From NCBI GenBank assembly GCA_026413225.1, contig CM048552.1, positions 168,590,053-168,654,052 on the forward strand: a stretch of 64,000 nucleotides of DNA, in the 5' to 3' direction. This document shows positions 47,424 to 59,000 of the stretch, piece by piece (the first letter of the stretch is position 1; every line of letters starts with the position of its first letter). The DNA comes from Otis tarda (Eukaryota; Chordata; Aves; Otidiformes; Otididae). A program made the translations under genes and the position numbers. The notes under the pieces are model-generated. The model was not told where the DNA came from. It saw only the letters and a program-made list of their open reading frames with translations, and did no database searches.

Positions 47424-48165
47424 ATTGGTTGACTTGTCGCACTCAAAGAGTTATAGTCAATGGCTCAGTGTCCAAGTGGAGATCAGTGACAAGTGGCGTT
47501 CCTCAAGGGTCGGTATTGGCACTGGCCCTGTTTAACATCTTTGTCGGTGACATGGACAGTGGGATAGAGTGGGACTCTCAGAGGGACCTTGACAGGCTGG
47601 AGAGGTGGGCCTGTGCAAACCTTATGAAGTTCAACAAGGCTGAGTGCAAGGTCCTGCACGTGGGTTGGGGCAATCTCAAACACAAATACAGGCTGGGCAG
47701 AGAATGGATTGAGAGCAACTCTGAGGAGAAGAACTTGGGAGTACTGGTGGACGAGAAGCTCAACATGACCTGGTAATGTGTGCTTGCAGCCCAGAAAGCC
47801 AGCTGCATCCTGGGCTGCATCAAAAGACGGAAGTGATTCTCCCCCTCTACTCTGCTCTTGTGGGACCCCACCTGGAGTACTGTGTCCAGCTCTGGGACCC
47901 CCAACATAAGAAGGACATGGACCAGTTGGAGTGAATTCAGAGAAGGGCCACAAAGATGATCAGAGGTCTGGAGCACCTCTCCTATGAGGACAGGCTGAGA
48001 GAGTTGGGGCTGTTCAGCCTGGAGAAGAGAAGGCTCTGGGAGACCTTATAGTGGCCTTCAAGTACCTAAAGGGGGCTTATAAGAAAGACAAGGAGAAACT
48101 GCCTTGACATACATAGATGACCTTTAAACTCCCTTCCAACACAAACTATCCTATTATTCTATTCT
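47400..48165 (+). mobile_element. CR1 LINE with partial reverse transcriptase, internally deleted
   Basis: The longest recognisable CR1 in the window, about 765 bp, on the plus strand. It enters in the reverse transcriptase domain (GVPQGSVL motif, 47492-47515) and continues through the region after the palm to a shortened 3' end with the tail CTATTATTCTATTCT (48151-48165), followed by 12 T. It has at least two internal deletions. One removes the segment with the FADD catalytic aspartates, so GDMDSGIEW runs straight into RDLDRLERW. The other removes most of the ORF2 C-terminus and much of the 3' untranslated region, between about 48105 and 48118. Frameshift and stop changes are listed under the pseudogene entry. 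It is inactive. Confidence 0.95.
47429..48051 (+). pseudogene. CR1 ORF2 reverse transcriptase fragment, broken
   Basis: This is the coding part of the CR1 at 47400. A first frame is open from 47429 to a TAA at 47774-47776. It holds the conserved [11 protein letters not shown] motif, in which the strand-positioning residues of LINE reverse transcriptases lie. It then shows [30 protein letters not shown], and [11 protein letters not shown]. The FADD catalytic box normally between GDMDSG and RDLDRLERW is missing through a deletion. After the TAA the frame still reads [17 protein letters not shown] frameshift at about 47837 then leads to [25 protein letters not shown] interrupts that part at about 47932, before [20 protein letters not shown], and [11 protein letters not shown] ends at a TAG near 48050. 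Both premature stops and the missing catalytic box show that it is a dead copy. Long minus-strand frames over it are shadows. Confidence 0.93.
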
Positions 48166-51100
48166 CACTTTTTTTTTTTTTGCCTGCTCCAGTGTCTGCT
48201 CTCCATGGGCTGTGGTGAATGGAGCACCTACTTGTACCAACTTTGACCTGAGAGAAAGGCATGCCTGGATTGAATCGTGAGGGAACTCATCGAAGGCCAG
48301 TAAAAGTTCCATCTACCAGTTGCTGTTGAAGACAAGATATTAGACTAAACTAATTTTAAATCTAAATAAATAACCTTTCTAATATGTGTATCATTTAGAT
48401 ACAGAACTTTCATTTTCTAAGGCTATGTTTTGTTAGCAAAGAGACTACATCTTTTTAAAAAGAAAGAAAAATGTCACCAAGTTATCAGATACATAAAAAG
48501 CCAATACATTGCCTTTAAATAAAATAGGATTTTTTTTCAGATAGATCTCTTGCCCTAAAGATTATTATCGCACCAAACTTTTCATCGTACTGTCTTTATT
48601 AGCCGTTCTTCATGAAATAAGAAGCTGTTTTATTGGCAAAACTAGAGATGCAAGGAGAAAAGGTAAGATGTCCTTTTAGGGCAACTCTTCCACTTTTTAT
48701 CTAATCTGCCTGCTGGATCATTTAAGCTGTCTGTTATTTGATCCGTGACCTTGCCATGAGAAATTGCTTAGTAGTAGGTTGCAGAGTTCCATTGGCAAAC
48801 ATACTGAAAGTGTACTCAGAGAGTGGTTGTTGATTAATTATGTATACTTCATGTCACCTAGATCTCGGAGCATGTCAGAGGGCTGGAGACAGAAGGAGGT
48901 GTACTGTTTCTGATTTTCTGTACTACATAACATTCTAAGTTATGCACAAACAGAAGGGTCAGTAGATCTTGCTGTTTCTAACAAACCTTGCACATCGTAT
49001 TTTTCTAGTTGAAAAAACTCAAAAGCTTATGTGAATTTATTGTTTAGAAATAGGCAAGAGGAAGACTTAATTGCACATTGTTTGTGAACTGTTACCAGTG
49101 GAAAGCTGAACTGTATAAGGAGAAGTGAAATTCATTATCTATAGACTGAGAATCTATAGAAGATGTGTTTATTTTTTTCCATGTATGAAAGTACAGCTGT
49201 GATCCAGTACAGGATTCTGAACACTGTGAGCACAAAACTTAGTCATCCAGTAACCAGAATGGAAATCTGACCAGTGAATTAGGCACCCTAGCATCTCCAG
49301 GATATTGACTATGGATGGACAAGGTGTTCACAAGAGCCAGCATGGACTGCTAGGACTGAGCAAAGCATTAAAGAGTGTGTCTCAAGCCCTTCCTAGCGCC
49401 CTGGAAGACAGAAGTATACTCTAAGGCTATGTTTGGCCTTTTTCCAGCTGGGATACAGAAAGAGAGTCTTAAACATAGATGAAGGGATGAGTACATACAT
49501 AATATCCTAGTCCTTCAAATAACTGTCCAGCAGGAGAGATCTGCAGCCACAGGTGTTTGAACAGAGTTGTGCCCCAGTTTCCTTGAGAATCTGAATTAAC
49601 AGGGTTTATGGGAGAGCATCCTCCCCTCCTAAAGCTGATCTGCACTCCCAGGAATGTATAAGTAATGGGGCCAGAAAGGGAGCAGGTAGGAAAGAGCTTA
49701 ACTCTTGAATATCCTTTTTTTTTTTTTTTTCTGGGAAAAAAAACAAACCAAAGGTAAGTCCTATGGTGTCTACTCCTCTTAATAAAAATGCTTATGCTTT
49801 ATTTTACCTTAAATTGCTACTCTAAAAACTCTGCCGCAAACCACCATCCCACCATCCCACATTGAAGCTGCAACTGGAGTCATAGAAATAGTTTATAATA
49901 GACAGCAACACTTTTTAGTCACCCAGCATTAAGCGAATTTACAGATTAGTAATCTATTCAGTAGTGCATCATATTCTATTTCCTTGCCATTTCAGTTTTT
50001 TTCTCCCTATCAACCCAATATTTTTTTTCACTGTTGTTTAAAAGAGTGAAACAGACATTGCACAGTGTGCTCATATGCTGCCTACTAGGACACTATCAAC
50101 TCTTCTGGAAGCATACAAACTTGAAGGTCTTACCAATGGTTTATTTCTCCAGAAAGTGCATTGTTAGATTTTAGAATTTTTTTTTTTTTTTACTATGAAA
50201 CTTATTTTGCAGACATACTGCTTACACTGGAGTGATTAGAACTCTCCGTATTTTTTGCACAGTATCTTCCTGTCTTAGGTGACTTAAATAATGCTGAGTT
50301 ACTAGCAAATTCTACTGCTTTCCAGGGTTTACTGGAAATGGGAGGAGGAGAGAGAGAAAGGACCACAGAAAACTAGAGAGGTCAAAGACAATTAAGGGGA
50401 TATGGGAAAGCTGAAAGCCTAATACTTAATTGAATTAAAGCCTATGCTGATAGATCACTAGAAATTTGGTATATGAAACATTTGCCTGATTTTCTGAAAC
50501 AGCACTTTCTAAAGACAAATTGCTATTAATGCTAGTCCACTAGCCATTTTATATTTCAACTCTTTTGCAATACAGTTTAGCAATTTATTATTGATCACTG
50601 TGTTCACATAACTCCTTTTCTTCAGTAACTCATCATTATCATAAGACATTAAAAAAAACCAATAACCTGAAAGTTCAACAGAAAGATGAAACTGTAATTC
50701 AGAATGTTTTTCTCAGAAACTGTCAGAAACACTTTTCAGTTTATGTAAATATTATTTTCTATAGTTTTCAATGTAGTCATCTCATGTTACCCTTTGCAGG
50801 TGTTGAATGTGTATAACATTTTGATCACACAGGCTAAAATCACCTGAAAGAAAAGGAAACAGCAATAATGTATAGTTCTTCATATGGATAGAAAGTATAT
50901 TAATTCTTAATCCTTTATTGATTTTTTTAAATTCTGAATCCTTAAGTCTTACAGATCCAGATATATCACTAATGCAAATGAGTAGCATTTCCCTTCCTTA
51001 TGAAACCTTCTAACACTGAATTTTAAAGTATTTTTCTAAAGTATCCATCAGAGGATGACAAATAAGCAAGCAAGTAAACAAATATATAGATGTGGCTCTC

Positions 51101-52250
51101 AAATAAAAGAACAAAAGAATCTACAGTTCTTGTATTTCTTCAGCATCCCATGTGAAAGACCTGATGCTAAAATATAGAGAAAAGCACAAGTAAGATTTTA
51201 AGGATGAATTTAAATATGGACTGCTAAATGTTAAAGGTCTGCCAGTGATAAACAGACCTTTATTATTTTAGCTTCCATTATTACTAAATCATTTTGCATA
51301 AAGGTGGAATAGAAGTCCTACAGTGATGTGAAAAAAAAGTGAGAATTACCAGTTCTTTACAAACTAACTCCTCCTAATCAGCCTAGGTTTCCAGACCAGA
51401 AGACAGTATGTCTGCTAATGTGGTAGTAGACAACCTCTAAAGTGAATATTGAAGTACTAGAAGTCAATATTTAGTCCTCTTCAGGAAAGAAAGAAAAAAA
51501 AAAGAATTAGGCACACCACTCTCTTTCTATGAGCAGCAGAGCTAGGGCAGGAACAGTTACTACTGTCACAAAGGCTTTAATTATCCAGAGGGGTTAAAAG
51601 AGTAAAGAAGAGCTCAATTTAATACAGAACCTTCCAGATTTATTTTTTTTAATAGATATTGAAACTTCAAGTTGATGTCCCAGTGAGAAGTTGACCTCAA
51701 CAACACTAGGCATGAAGAAATTCCATTTGTTTTTTTAGAAACTAGAGAACAATAGCTAACTTAAAAAAAAAAGTTTTAAAATACTTTATACCCTCTTATA
51801 TCTATCCATGCTAGGGTTCGGAATGGGTTCAGTCTTCATTTCTGAACAGGACTGACCTACCCTGAGAATTTGTCCCACTCAGTGCAACAAAACAGATTAG
51901 GAACAATGGCAAAAGTCAATCTATTTTTAGGGTAAATTAAATTTACAGTAAATAGAGTCAGACTTTCAGAAAATTTAAGTCTACCTCTCAGATATTTGCA
52001 AGTCACAGATTAAAACAAAACATCCACATCTTTCATACATGAAAGGATCAGAGCTTGTAGCTTAGTTATCCTACAGTAAGCTGTTAATATCACATGTTAA
52101 AGATTCTTCATGAGTCTCGTTACTTTGCTTCCTGCTGGAAAAAAATATCCAAAGGGTATACGTGTGTTAAGTGCCTATGCTAAAGGATTTATTTGATATT
52201 TGCTTGCTTGGGATTTTGTTGTTTTCATTGTTTTTTCTTTGAAAATAGAC
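48166..52250. other. Unique noncoding sequence
   Basis: About 4 kb without supported genes or interspersed repeats. Homopolymers of T at 48169-48180, 49715-49730 and 50177-50191. One 68-codon minus-strand frame at 50782-50988 is unremarkable. Confidence 0.55.
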
Positions 52251-52880
52251 TAGAATAGAATATTTCAGTTAGAAGGGACCTACAACGCTCATCTAGTCCA
52301 ACTGTCTGACCACTTCAGGGCTGACCAAAAGTTAAAGTATGTTGTTAAGCACATTATCCAAAAACCTCTTAAACACTGACAGACTTGGGGCATCCCCCAC
52401 CTCTCTAGGAAGCCTGTTCCAGTGTTTGACTACCCTCTCAGTAAAGAAATGCTTCCTCATGTCCAGACTAAACCTCTCCTGGCACAGCAGTGAACTGTTC
52501 CCATGTGTCCTATCACTGGATACCAGGGAGAAGAGATCAGCACCTCCCTCTCCACTTTCCCTCCTCAGAAAGCTGTAGAGACCGATGAGATGGCCCCTCA
52601 GTCTCCTTTTTCTCCAAACTAGACAAGGCCAAAGTCCTTAGCCACTCATTGCAGGACATTCCTTACAGCTCTGTCACCACCTTTGTTGCCATCCTCTGGA
52701 TGCATTCAAGGACCTTCATATCCTTCTTAAACTGTGTGTCCCAGAACTGTGCACAGTACTGAAGGTAAGGCCGCACCAATGCTAAATAGAGTAGGATAAT
52801 TGCCTCTTTTGACTAGTTGGTTATACTGTGTTTGATGCAGCCAGGAGGTGATTTGCCCTCTTGGCTGCGAAGGCACATAG
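52251..52880 (-). mobile_element. CR1 LINE, older subfamily, 5'-truncated
   Basis: A minus-strand CR1 of about 630 bp. Its 3' end is at the left, where AGAATAGAATATTTCAGTTAGAAGGGACCTAC replaces the ATCATAGAAT tail of the other copies, so it belongs to a different subfamily. Reading rightward it shows CATCTAGTCCAACTG, CCTGTTCCAGTGTTTGAC, CTTCCTCATGTCCAG, GAGAAGAGATCAGCACC, CTCCTTTTTCTCCAAACTAG, and then CCAGAACTGTGCACAGTACTG and GCCCTCTTGGCTGC near its right-hand limit. These are reverse-complemented ORF2 blocks, including the SLEKRRLRG-like and VQFWDP-like regions of other copies. All frames are interrupted by small indels and stops, which makes it older than the element at 14286. A 79-codon frame on its plus strand is a shadow. 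It is inactive. Confidence 0.95.
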
Positions 52881-55580
52881 ACATACAACCCACTACTGAA
52901 AATATAGAAAGATACAGTTTTTCAAGGTCAAAATGATTATTTTTATTTTTAGTTTGGGGAGATCTGAAATAACTGTGGACTGAAACAAATCACTAAAACC
53001 TGGACCCATTCAAAATGCAATCAAATCAAAAAACTATGTGAGAGAAAAAAAATAGTTCATGTACATTTGCCTTATAGATAGTGTCAGAATGCAGCAGATA
53101 AAAGAATCATGTCTGATCCTCCCACAGCTGCTGGATTGAGTGGATTGTGTATGTTTCAGGCCTTTGGAGCAACAGTCTTACTCCCTCATTCTTTCTGTGC
53201 CTGAAGGATCCAAGAAGACTGCCAGAATACCGAATCTTCAGTTCAGGGCTTCTAGGATGAATCTGGATTTCCCTGAAATAGCTACTTTTGGTTAGTCCAG
53301 GACATTACGGACAAAAGCAAAAAGATCTTTTACTGAAGTCCAAATTGTGTAGGTAGAAGAATAATAAAAATTTAGATGGGGGAAAAGATCTTGCAAAAAA
53401 AGATGGAGAAACAGATGGGAAAAGGTACCCTTGGTGATAAAACCGGCTGGTTGAGTAACGATTAGATTTGGAAACTGGGGAAAGAAATGTGGTTATTCAG
53501 ACCTAGTGATCAGGTAAGACAGTGATGGCAGACTGAAAAAAGAGTCTAAATGCAGAAGATTGTTTTAAGAAGTTCTGGGACTGATTGTGTGAAAGGTGTC
53601 ACAAAGATAGAGGGGAGATGACAACACCGAGGTACATGCAAAGGTCCATGGGGACAGAAGGACCCAGAAGGAAAGTGAGAAAAATATGAGCAAGAGGTGT
53701 TATGAGATCCTCAAATGCGTGTGAGAATTGGGATGAGTTGACAGAAGAAGTTCCAGTTGGAGAAAAATAGAAATAGCTTGGGGGAAAAAAAAATGACTGG
53801 GTGTGTGAGGGGAATAGTGGGGCAATACTGGAACTAAATGGACACAAAGACTGTGGGAGGAGGAATTAGTCCATCTAGATAAGGCAGAAAGTAACAAAAT
53901 GAGAAACAATCACATGAGTAGACAGATTGCTGGGAGGGATGGGGCAGAAAATTCTGTTGTCTGCACACATTCCTGCCCGCAGACTGAAATGGAGGTCAAG
54001 GTCCCAGAATCTCAGCAAATCTTGGTCAGAAACCACTGACCATCAGCAGTAGTCCTCTGGCTGGTTTGGCTGGTCTTACCAATCCTCTAACAGCAGTGAC
54101 TCACTGAAAAGGTGCTCTGCCCTGAAACTGCTTGTCATTGGTTTTCTGCAGCCAGAGCTGGCAAAATGGGACACCATAGTCACTCCGCTTCTCAGCATCT
54201 TAATATAAATCCACCTTCCAATTTAAACCATTGTAAACTGTGACCGCAATAGGAAGCAAAGCAAATTGTTTCACCAGCTCAGCTAGCAGAGGGTAACCTA
54301 CAGCAAGGAGTGGGACAGGCTGTCGGAGGTGGCACCCAGCTTCTTCTAACAAATGCTATTTATACATTGAGTGCATGGGATGTTTCCAGCACTCTGGGCA
54401 GACATATCTCAGGCTCATTGCTTGTGCAGTTCAAAATACAGCTCTTTCCTTTCCCACTAGCCTGTTTTATGCATAGAGCTGGTCAAAGAATTAGATAATA
54501 AGGACTTTAATGCAAAAATAAAATTGAGTTTCATTTCTGGAAATTTTTACTCTCCTCCTCTGCCTACCTCTTCATTTTTCTGCTGTGTGCATTCCTCATT
54601 AGCTGTAAGTTTCAGTAAGCAAATGTACTTTACAGACATTAGAGAAATCTATTTTTTTCTAAGTAATTGTGCTACAGTATTTAGAAATGTTTCAGCATTT
54701 ATACTTAGGTATACTTAGGTTTTCTCCCATATGATTAGTATAATAAGCTTAGTGACAGTAAAATAAACTCTTCTCATAAATACAATGCAGTGTTTCTCCT
54801 TTAACTCCATTAAATCACAATGTGTTGCTTTGTCTTTAAACTGATCCTCCTCAAAACAACTGCAGTGTTATTGATCCAGGTTCCGATTTTCTGAGCTCAC
54901 CAAGCATCACGTTTTGCTTTCAAGCAACCACGGTGCTGCAGAACGGAAAAGTACCCTGTTAAGTGCTTCCCTTCATGCCTGCAGTTAAAGTTTGTCTGCT
55001 CTTCTTGATTGATATCTCCATAGATATCAAAGAGCAAATTCTCTAAATAATAATGTAAATTGTGTGCAACTACTTTCTAATAGGGCGAGTTTTCTGACAA
55101 ATATTCCTGAGACACAGGAAAATATGTCCTCTGTGCCCTTTGGAAAAAAAAATAATCTAGGAAGTGATGAAAGAGATTCTTAATATTTTTCTGTCAAAAA
55201 TGAAATTGTGTGAAGATTTATAATGAATTTAATACAGGTTTGTCTCATTTTTAGATTTTGAGGACGTGCTGAAATTCAGGTGACGGGGGCGTGTTTTTGC
55301 ATGTAGCTATTCCAAAAAAAAATATGGCAACCAGTTGTGGATAGTCAGTCTGTTGGATTTCAATGGGCAAATCCTTCTCCAGAGAGCTTATTACCATATT
55401 CCTTGCTTTAGAGCCACAGAGCACTCTAATGCAAAGCTTTGCTTTTTCCAGAAATAAGGTAAACATATCATATTTTCTTACTAAAAGCTTTACTTTACCT
55501 AATCTTACAGAGAACTGACATGAAAGTACAAGTAGAAAATTCATCTCTACTTTTACATTCAACTCCATAATGCACTTATT
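52881..55580. other. Unique noncoding sequence with purine-rich strand
   Basis: No gene is visible. The plus strand from about 53330 to 53900 is strongly enriched in A and G. An imperfect hairpin lies at 54999-55035, and a 10-bp duplication ATACTTAGGT lies at 54700-54719. A 105-codon minus-strand frame (55251-55568) has no recognisable features. Confidence 0.5.
54999..55035. repeat. Imperfect inverted repeat (hairpin)
   Basis: TTGATATCT (55009-55017) and AGATATCAA (55022-55030) form a perfect 9-bp stem with a 4-base loop. GCTCTT on the left and AAGAGC on the right extend it after a small one-sided bulge. Confidence 0.7.
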
Positions 55581-56062
55581 GTTAAAGTAACTGGTTATTT
55601 TTATTTGTTGATGTCATTAGAGGCCCACATTTTTACTACGGAACTGGACAGACAGGATTAGTCCAGAGTTGCATGAACTGGTCGTAATGAAATCCAAAAC
55701 CATGAAAACTCCCCTGAACTCATTGTGAACTTGAAGTGCAGCCTACGCAGGAGACGTTTTGAAAGAACAACCTCTTCCCCCAAATTTTTGGTAGTGAGAC
55801 CAGAAGAAGTAAACAGGCAAGGCTATTGTTGAGCAGAAATAAGGGAAAAGCTTTTATCTGTCTGGACTTTCATATTACACACATCCCCATGAACCCTCTA
55901 AAGACCTAGATCATATTAACTGTGGGAACACACAGTGCTTCCTGGCTGCAGGCCAATCAGGAGTTTCAGAAACAGCCATGAGTTAGTTGAAACAGGTGCA
56001 TGTAATAAAGAAGCCTGAAATAAAGAACCAGAACAACTGGGCTGTGTCAAGTTAAAGTTACT
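55581..56062 (+). mobile_element. Possible degraded solo LTR of an endogenous retrovirus
   Basis: About 450-480 bp that differ in texture from the neighbours and have the order of elements expected of an LTR: a CCAAT box (GGCCAATCAGG, about 55951-55961), then AATAAAGAAGCCTGAAATAAAG (56003-56024) with two AATAAA polyadenylation signals, then GAACAACTGGGCTGTG-type sequence near the right edge. Near-identical 12-mers GTTAAAGTAACT (55581-55592) and GTTAAAGTTACT (56051-56062) flank it. They are too long to be a normal retroviral target duplication and may be coincidental. There is no coding sequence, primer site or clear TG...CA boundary. I would not rely on this call without a repeat-library search. 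It could equally be unique DNA. Confidence 0.25.
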
Positions 56063-56070
56063 ATTACACA

Positions 56071-59000
56071 GGGCTGTGCAAAATTTTCACAGTGAGTTTC
56101 AGAAACCTCAAAATCTGTGCATTGCACATTTTTTTTCTTTTTATTTAAGAAAAGTAATTCATTGAAAAGGTACAAACCGATATATTTTCCACTTACAGAT
56201 GGACCTAATATCATGCAAAGCTTTTCCAGCTTTTAAAAATCTGTGCTGTTTGAATTGCTGATGTATAAAATCAGTCTGTCTAGAAACAGATGAAGTAGAA
56301 AATTACCTTTTTTAAAAAAAAAAGTTGTTAAAAATGTAGACATCTGACCTCTTAGCCGAGAACAGGAGCAAAAGTTCTATGCAGCCTTCTGTTTAGCTGT
56401 ATCCCATGCGTTAGTGGAAAGCTGTCTTTTGCATGTAAGCAAAGGAGGTAAGTGGCCGTGGTGAAGATAGGCACATCTTCATAGCTCAGAAGAGGCCAGA
56501 CGTTAAGTGTGGACAGTGTTCAATAGGCCCTTCTCTGGTCGATGGTCTGTGGAAGTTCATCCTCCATTTTCCACCTCAAAGATCTGGCCAGAAAAAGGAG
56601 GCAACAGGTTCATTAGAGAGTCAAACTATGTTATCTGGACATTGTAGCATGTATTTTCCACAACAGAACTATCTAGATGCTGACTTTGGCAGGAGAATGC
56701 TTGAAAGCCCACAACATCTCTTTCCTCTGATTTGACACATCAATGATACTCACAGTGTACGAATACATGCACATACAGATTGGCTCACAAGTAATATCTG
56801 AGATGCAAAGAAGGACAAATTTTTACCAGCTCTTCCACATAAATGTTAGAGGTAAGAAGTACCAACAATTTCTGTCTTTAAGATGCACACCTGGAAAAGA
56901 GTAAAAAAAAAATATTCTTTAGACAAAGTCCTACTTAGGAGCATAAAGTCATTTACACATGAAGAATGCTGTGGTGGGTTAAAGTGGTTCACTAGCATAC
57001 AATTTATCAGCTGTCAGAAACAGGGCACTAATTATATCTGATAGCCTGGTGCTTTTTTTTTTTCTTTATAGAATCAATACCCAAATCCTTTGAGGTTTTT
57101 TTTTTTTTTAAAAATGTTTCTTTGAAACTGGTAATGAGTACTTCCTAGAAACATGTACTACTTCTTTGGAACTGCAGTATGAATAGCAATAAAATAGGGT
57201 CTGGAAAAATCACTCGAGTGCTATTGGACTTTTCCTCTGTATAGAAGATGAAAGTAAAAGAAGTCTATGGATTAACAGTATCACATTTTTTTTTCTATCA
57301 GATTTAAGGTAGTGTATTTTCTGCCAACATTTTCAACATATGGAATTCATGTTATAAAGTTAATTACTTTAGTGACATAAAACTAAGGGTTATGGAAAAT
57401 AAAAGCAGAATTCCTACAGAATCTGCTAGTTGTAAATGTACATGAAGTTGTACAAATATGACTTGTAAGTATTGCAGCTTATTGCTCACACAATATAGTT
57501 CCTCACTAAAAAGATGTCACTGGGAGAATTCTGTATTGTAGTGTTATTTTCGTAACATTAAAAAAAAATCCCAGTCAAGTCATCAACATAAAAGATATCT
57601 GCTGTGGAGGTAATAGAAGTTTTGATAGCTACCATGCTATTGCCTTTGGTAAAAGAAAGTGCATCCAATGGCTTTTATGTGTCCAACATGTGCATCATAT
57701 TTTGTTGCTTTTCTTCGTGTCTCCTTTTAACCTGTGACAGAAAAACAGCCTCAACAACAAAAACATCAATAAGCTACTAAAGATGTCTAATTATTTTTTA
57801 AACATTTTGAAATATCTCCTGAGTAGGTAACTCTGCACAGTGGAGGAACAGGATAAGACAGAATGCTTTTACTGATATTCCTGTATAAGAACACTTTGAC
57901 AGTGTAGACAATTTTTTTTTTTTGTGTACTAATGACCTCAGAAGCTGTGCTGTTGGGAAATTTAACTTGTTGTAGAGTTGCTTAAACCAAAAGGGTCAAA
58001 GCATGGTGATCGAATACAAAGCAGTTCACTTGCACTTCACTTTGGGGTTTTAGCAATAGGACAAAAGCTGAAGCTCATTAAAAGTCAAGAGGAACCCAGC
58101 AAGCCAAGGGACAGACTCAGATTTGGTAGAAATAAGAGAGGCCTTGGAAAAGGCCTTCCAAAAGGTCATCAGAAAGCCAAGATTTGAAGAGCATCTTTAT
58201 AGAAGGTGGTATAAGCTGTAACAGGAGGTTTCTGGAACAGTATAATACTGGCTTCAGCAACAAAAGTCATAAGGTGATGAAAGAAATAGACAGCTGTAAC
58301 TTTGAAATACTTAAAGGAAATAAAAGTTGATAGCCAGAAACTGTGATAAAGCAATTTTGAAAAAGAAAAATAAAACCACAGTCATTATATATAAAAAGAG
58401 GCAAAATGTTTATGAGGGAAGTATCATTAATTATAACTACCTCAATTAGCTTCTTAGGAACATCAGCTATACGATTGCAATAAAGGATTTCTGATAACGT
58501 AACATTCTCTCTCTCTCTGGCCAGGCTTCCTGTGTGCTCCTAGGATGGCAACTAACGTGCACCCACTAGGTGCCAGTCTGTAATGTGGGAAAAGTTCTTC
58601 CCAGCCTATAAAAACATGCTTTGGCTGAAATCCAACACAGAGTGGGAAACTTAGCCATAAGAAACAAGAAAAACAAACCCCGGAAAAAAGTGGGTGGAGG
58701 CAAAGAAAATAGATATAAAAGGGAGTCTGGATGAAGCAATTTAAACTCTTTCCAGCCTAATTACAGTGTGCCCCTGCGGCTTACAGACAACCCAGTTGTA
58801 GCATGGTGATGGAAGTTCTCTTAAGCCTTTCCACACTTCCCTCCTCCACACATGACGCTCGCAGGAGGAAAGTGCTATACCCTTTTGCAGAGCTATGGCC
58901 TCAGTTGCATCTCTTCCTGAGAAAAGTCCTGAGAAGTAAGAAGTAAGGTGCATTTGCCAAAACTCTGTCCCACAGTTGACATTTTCCCATACTAAAGGAG

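Noticed and set aside
47483-47976. Two long minus-strand frames (156 and 132 codons)
   Set aside because: They are antisense shadows of the CR1 reverse transcriptase fragment.
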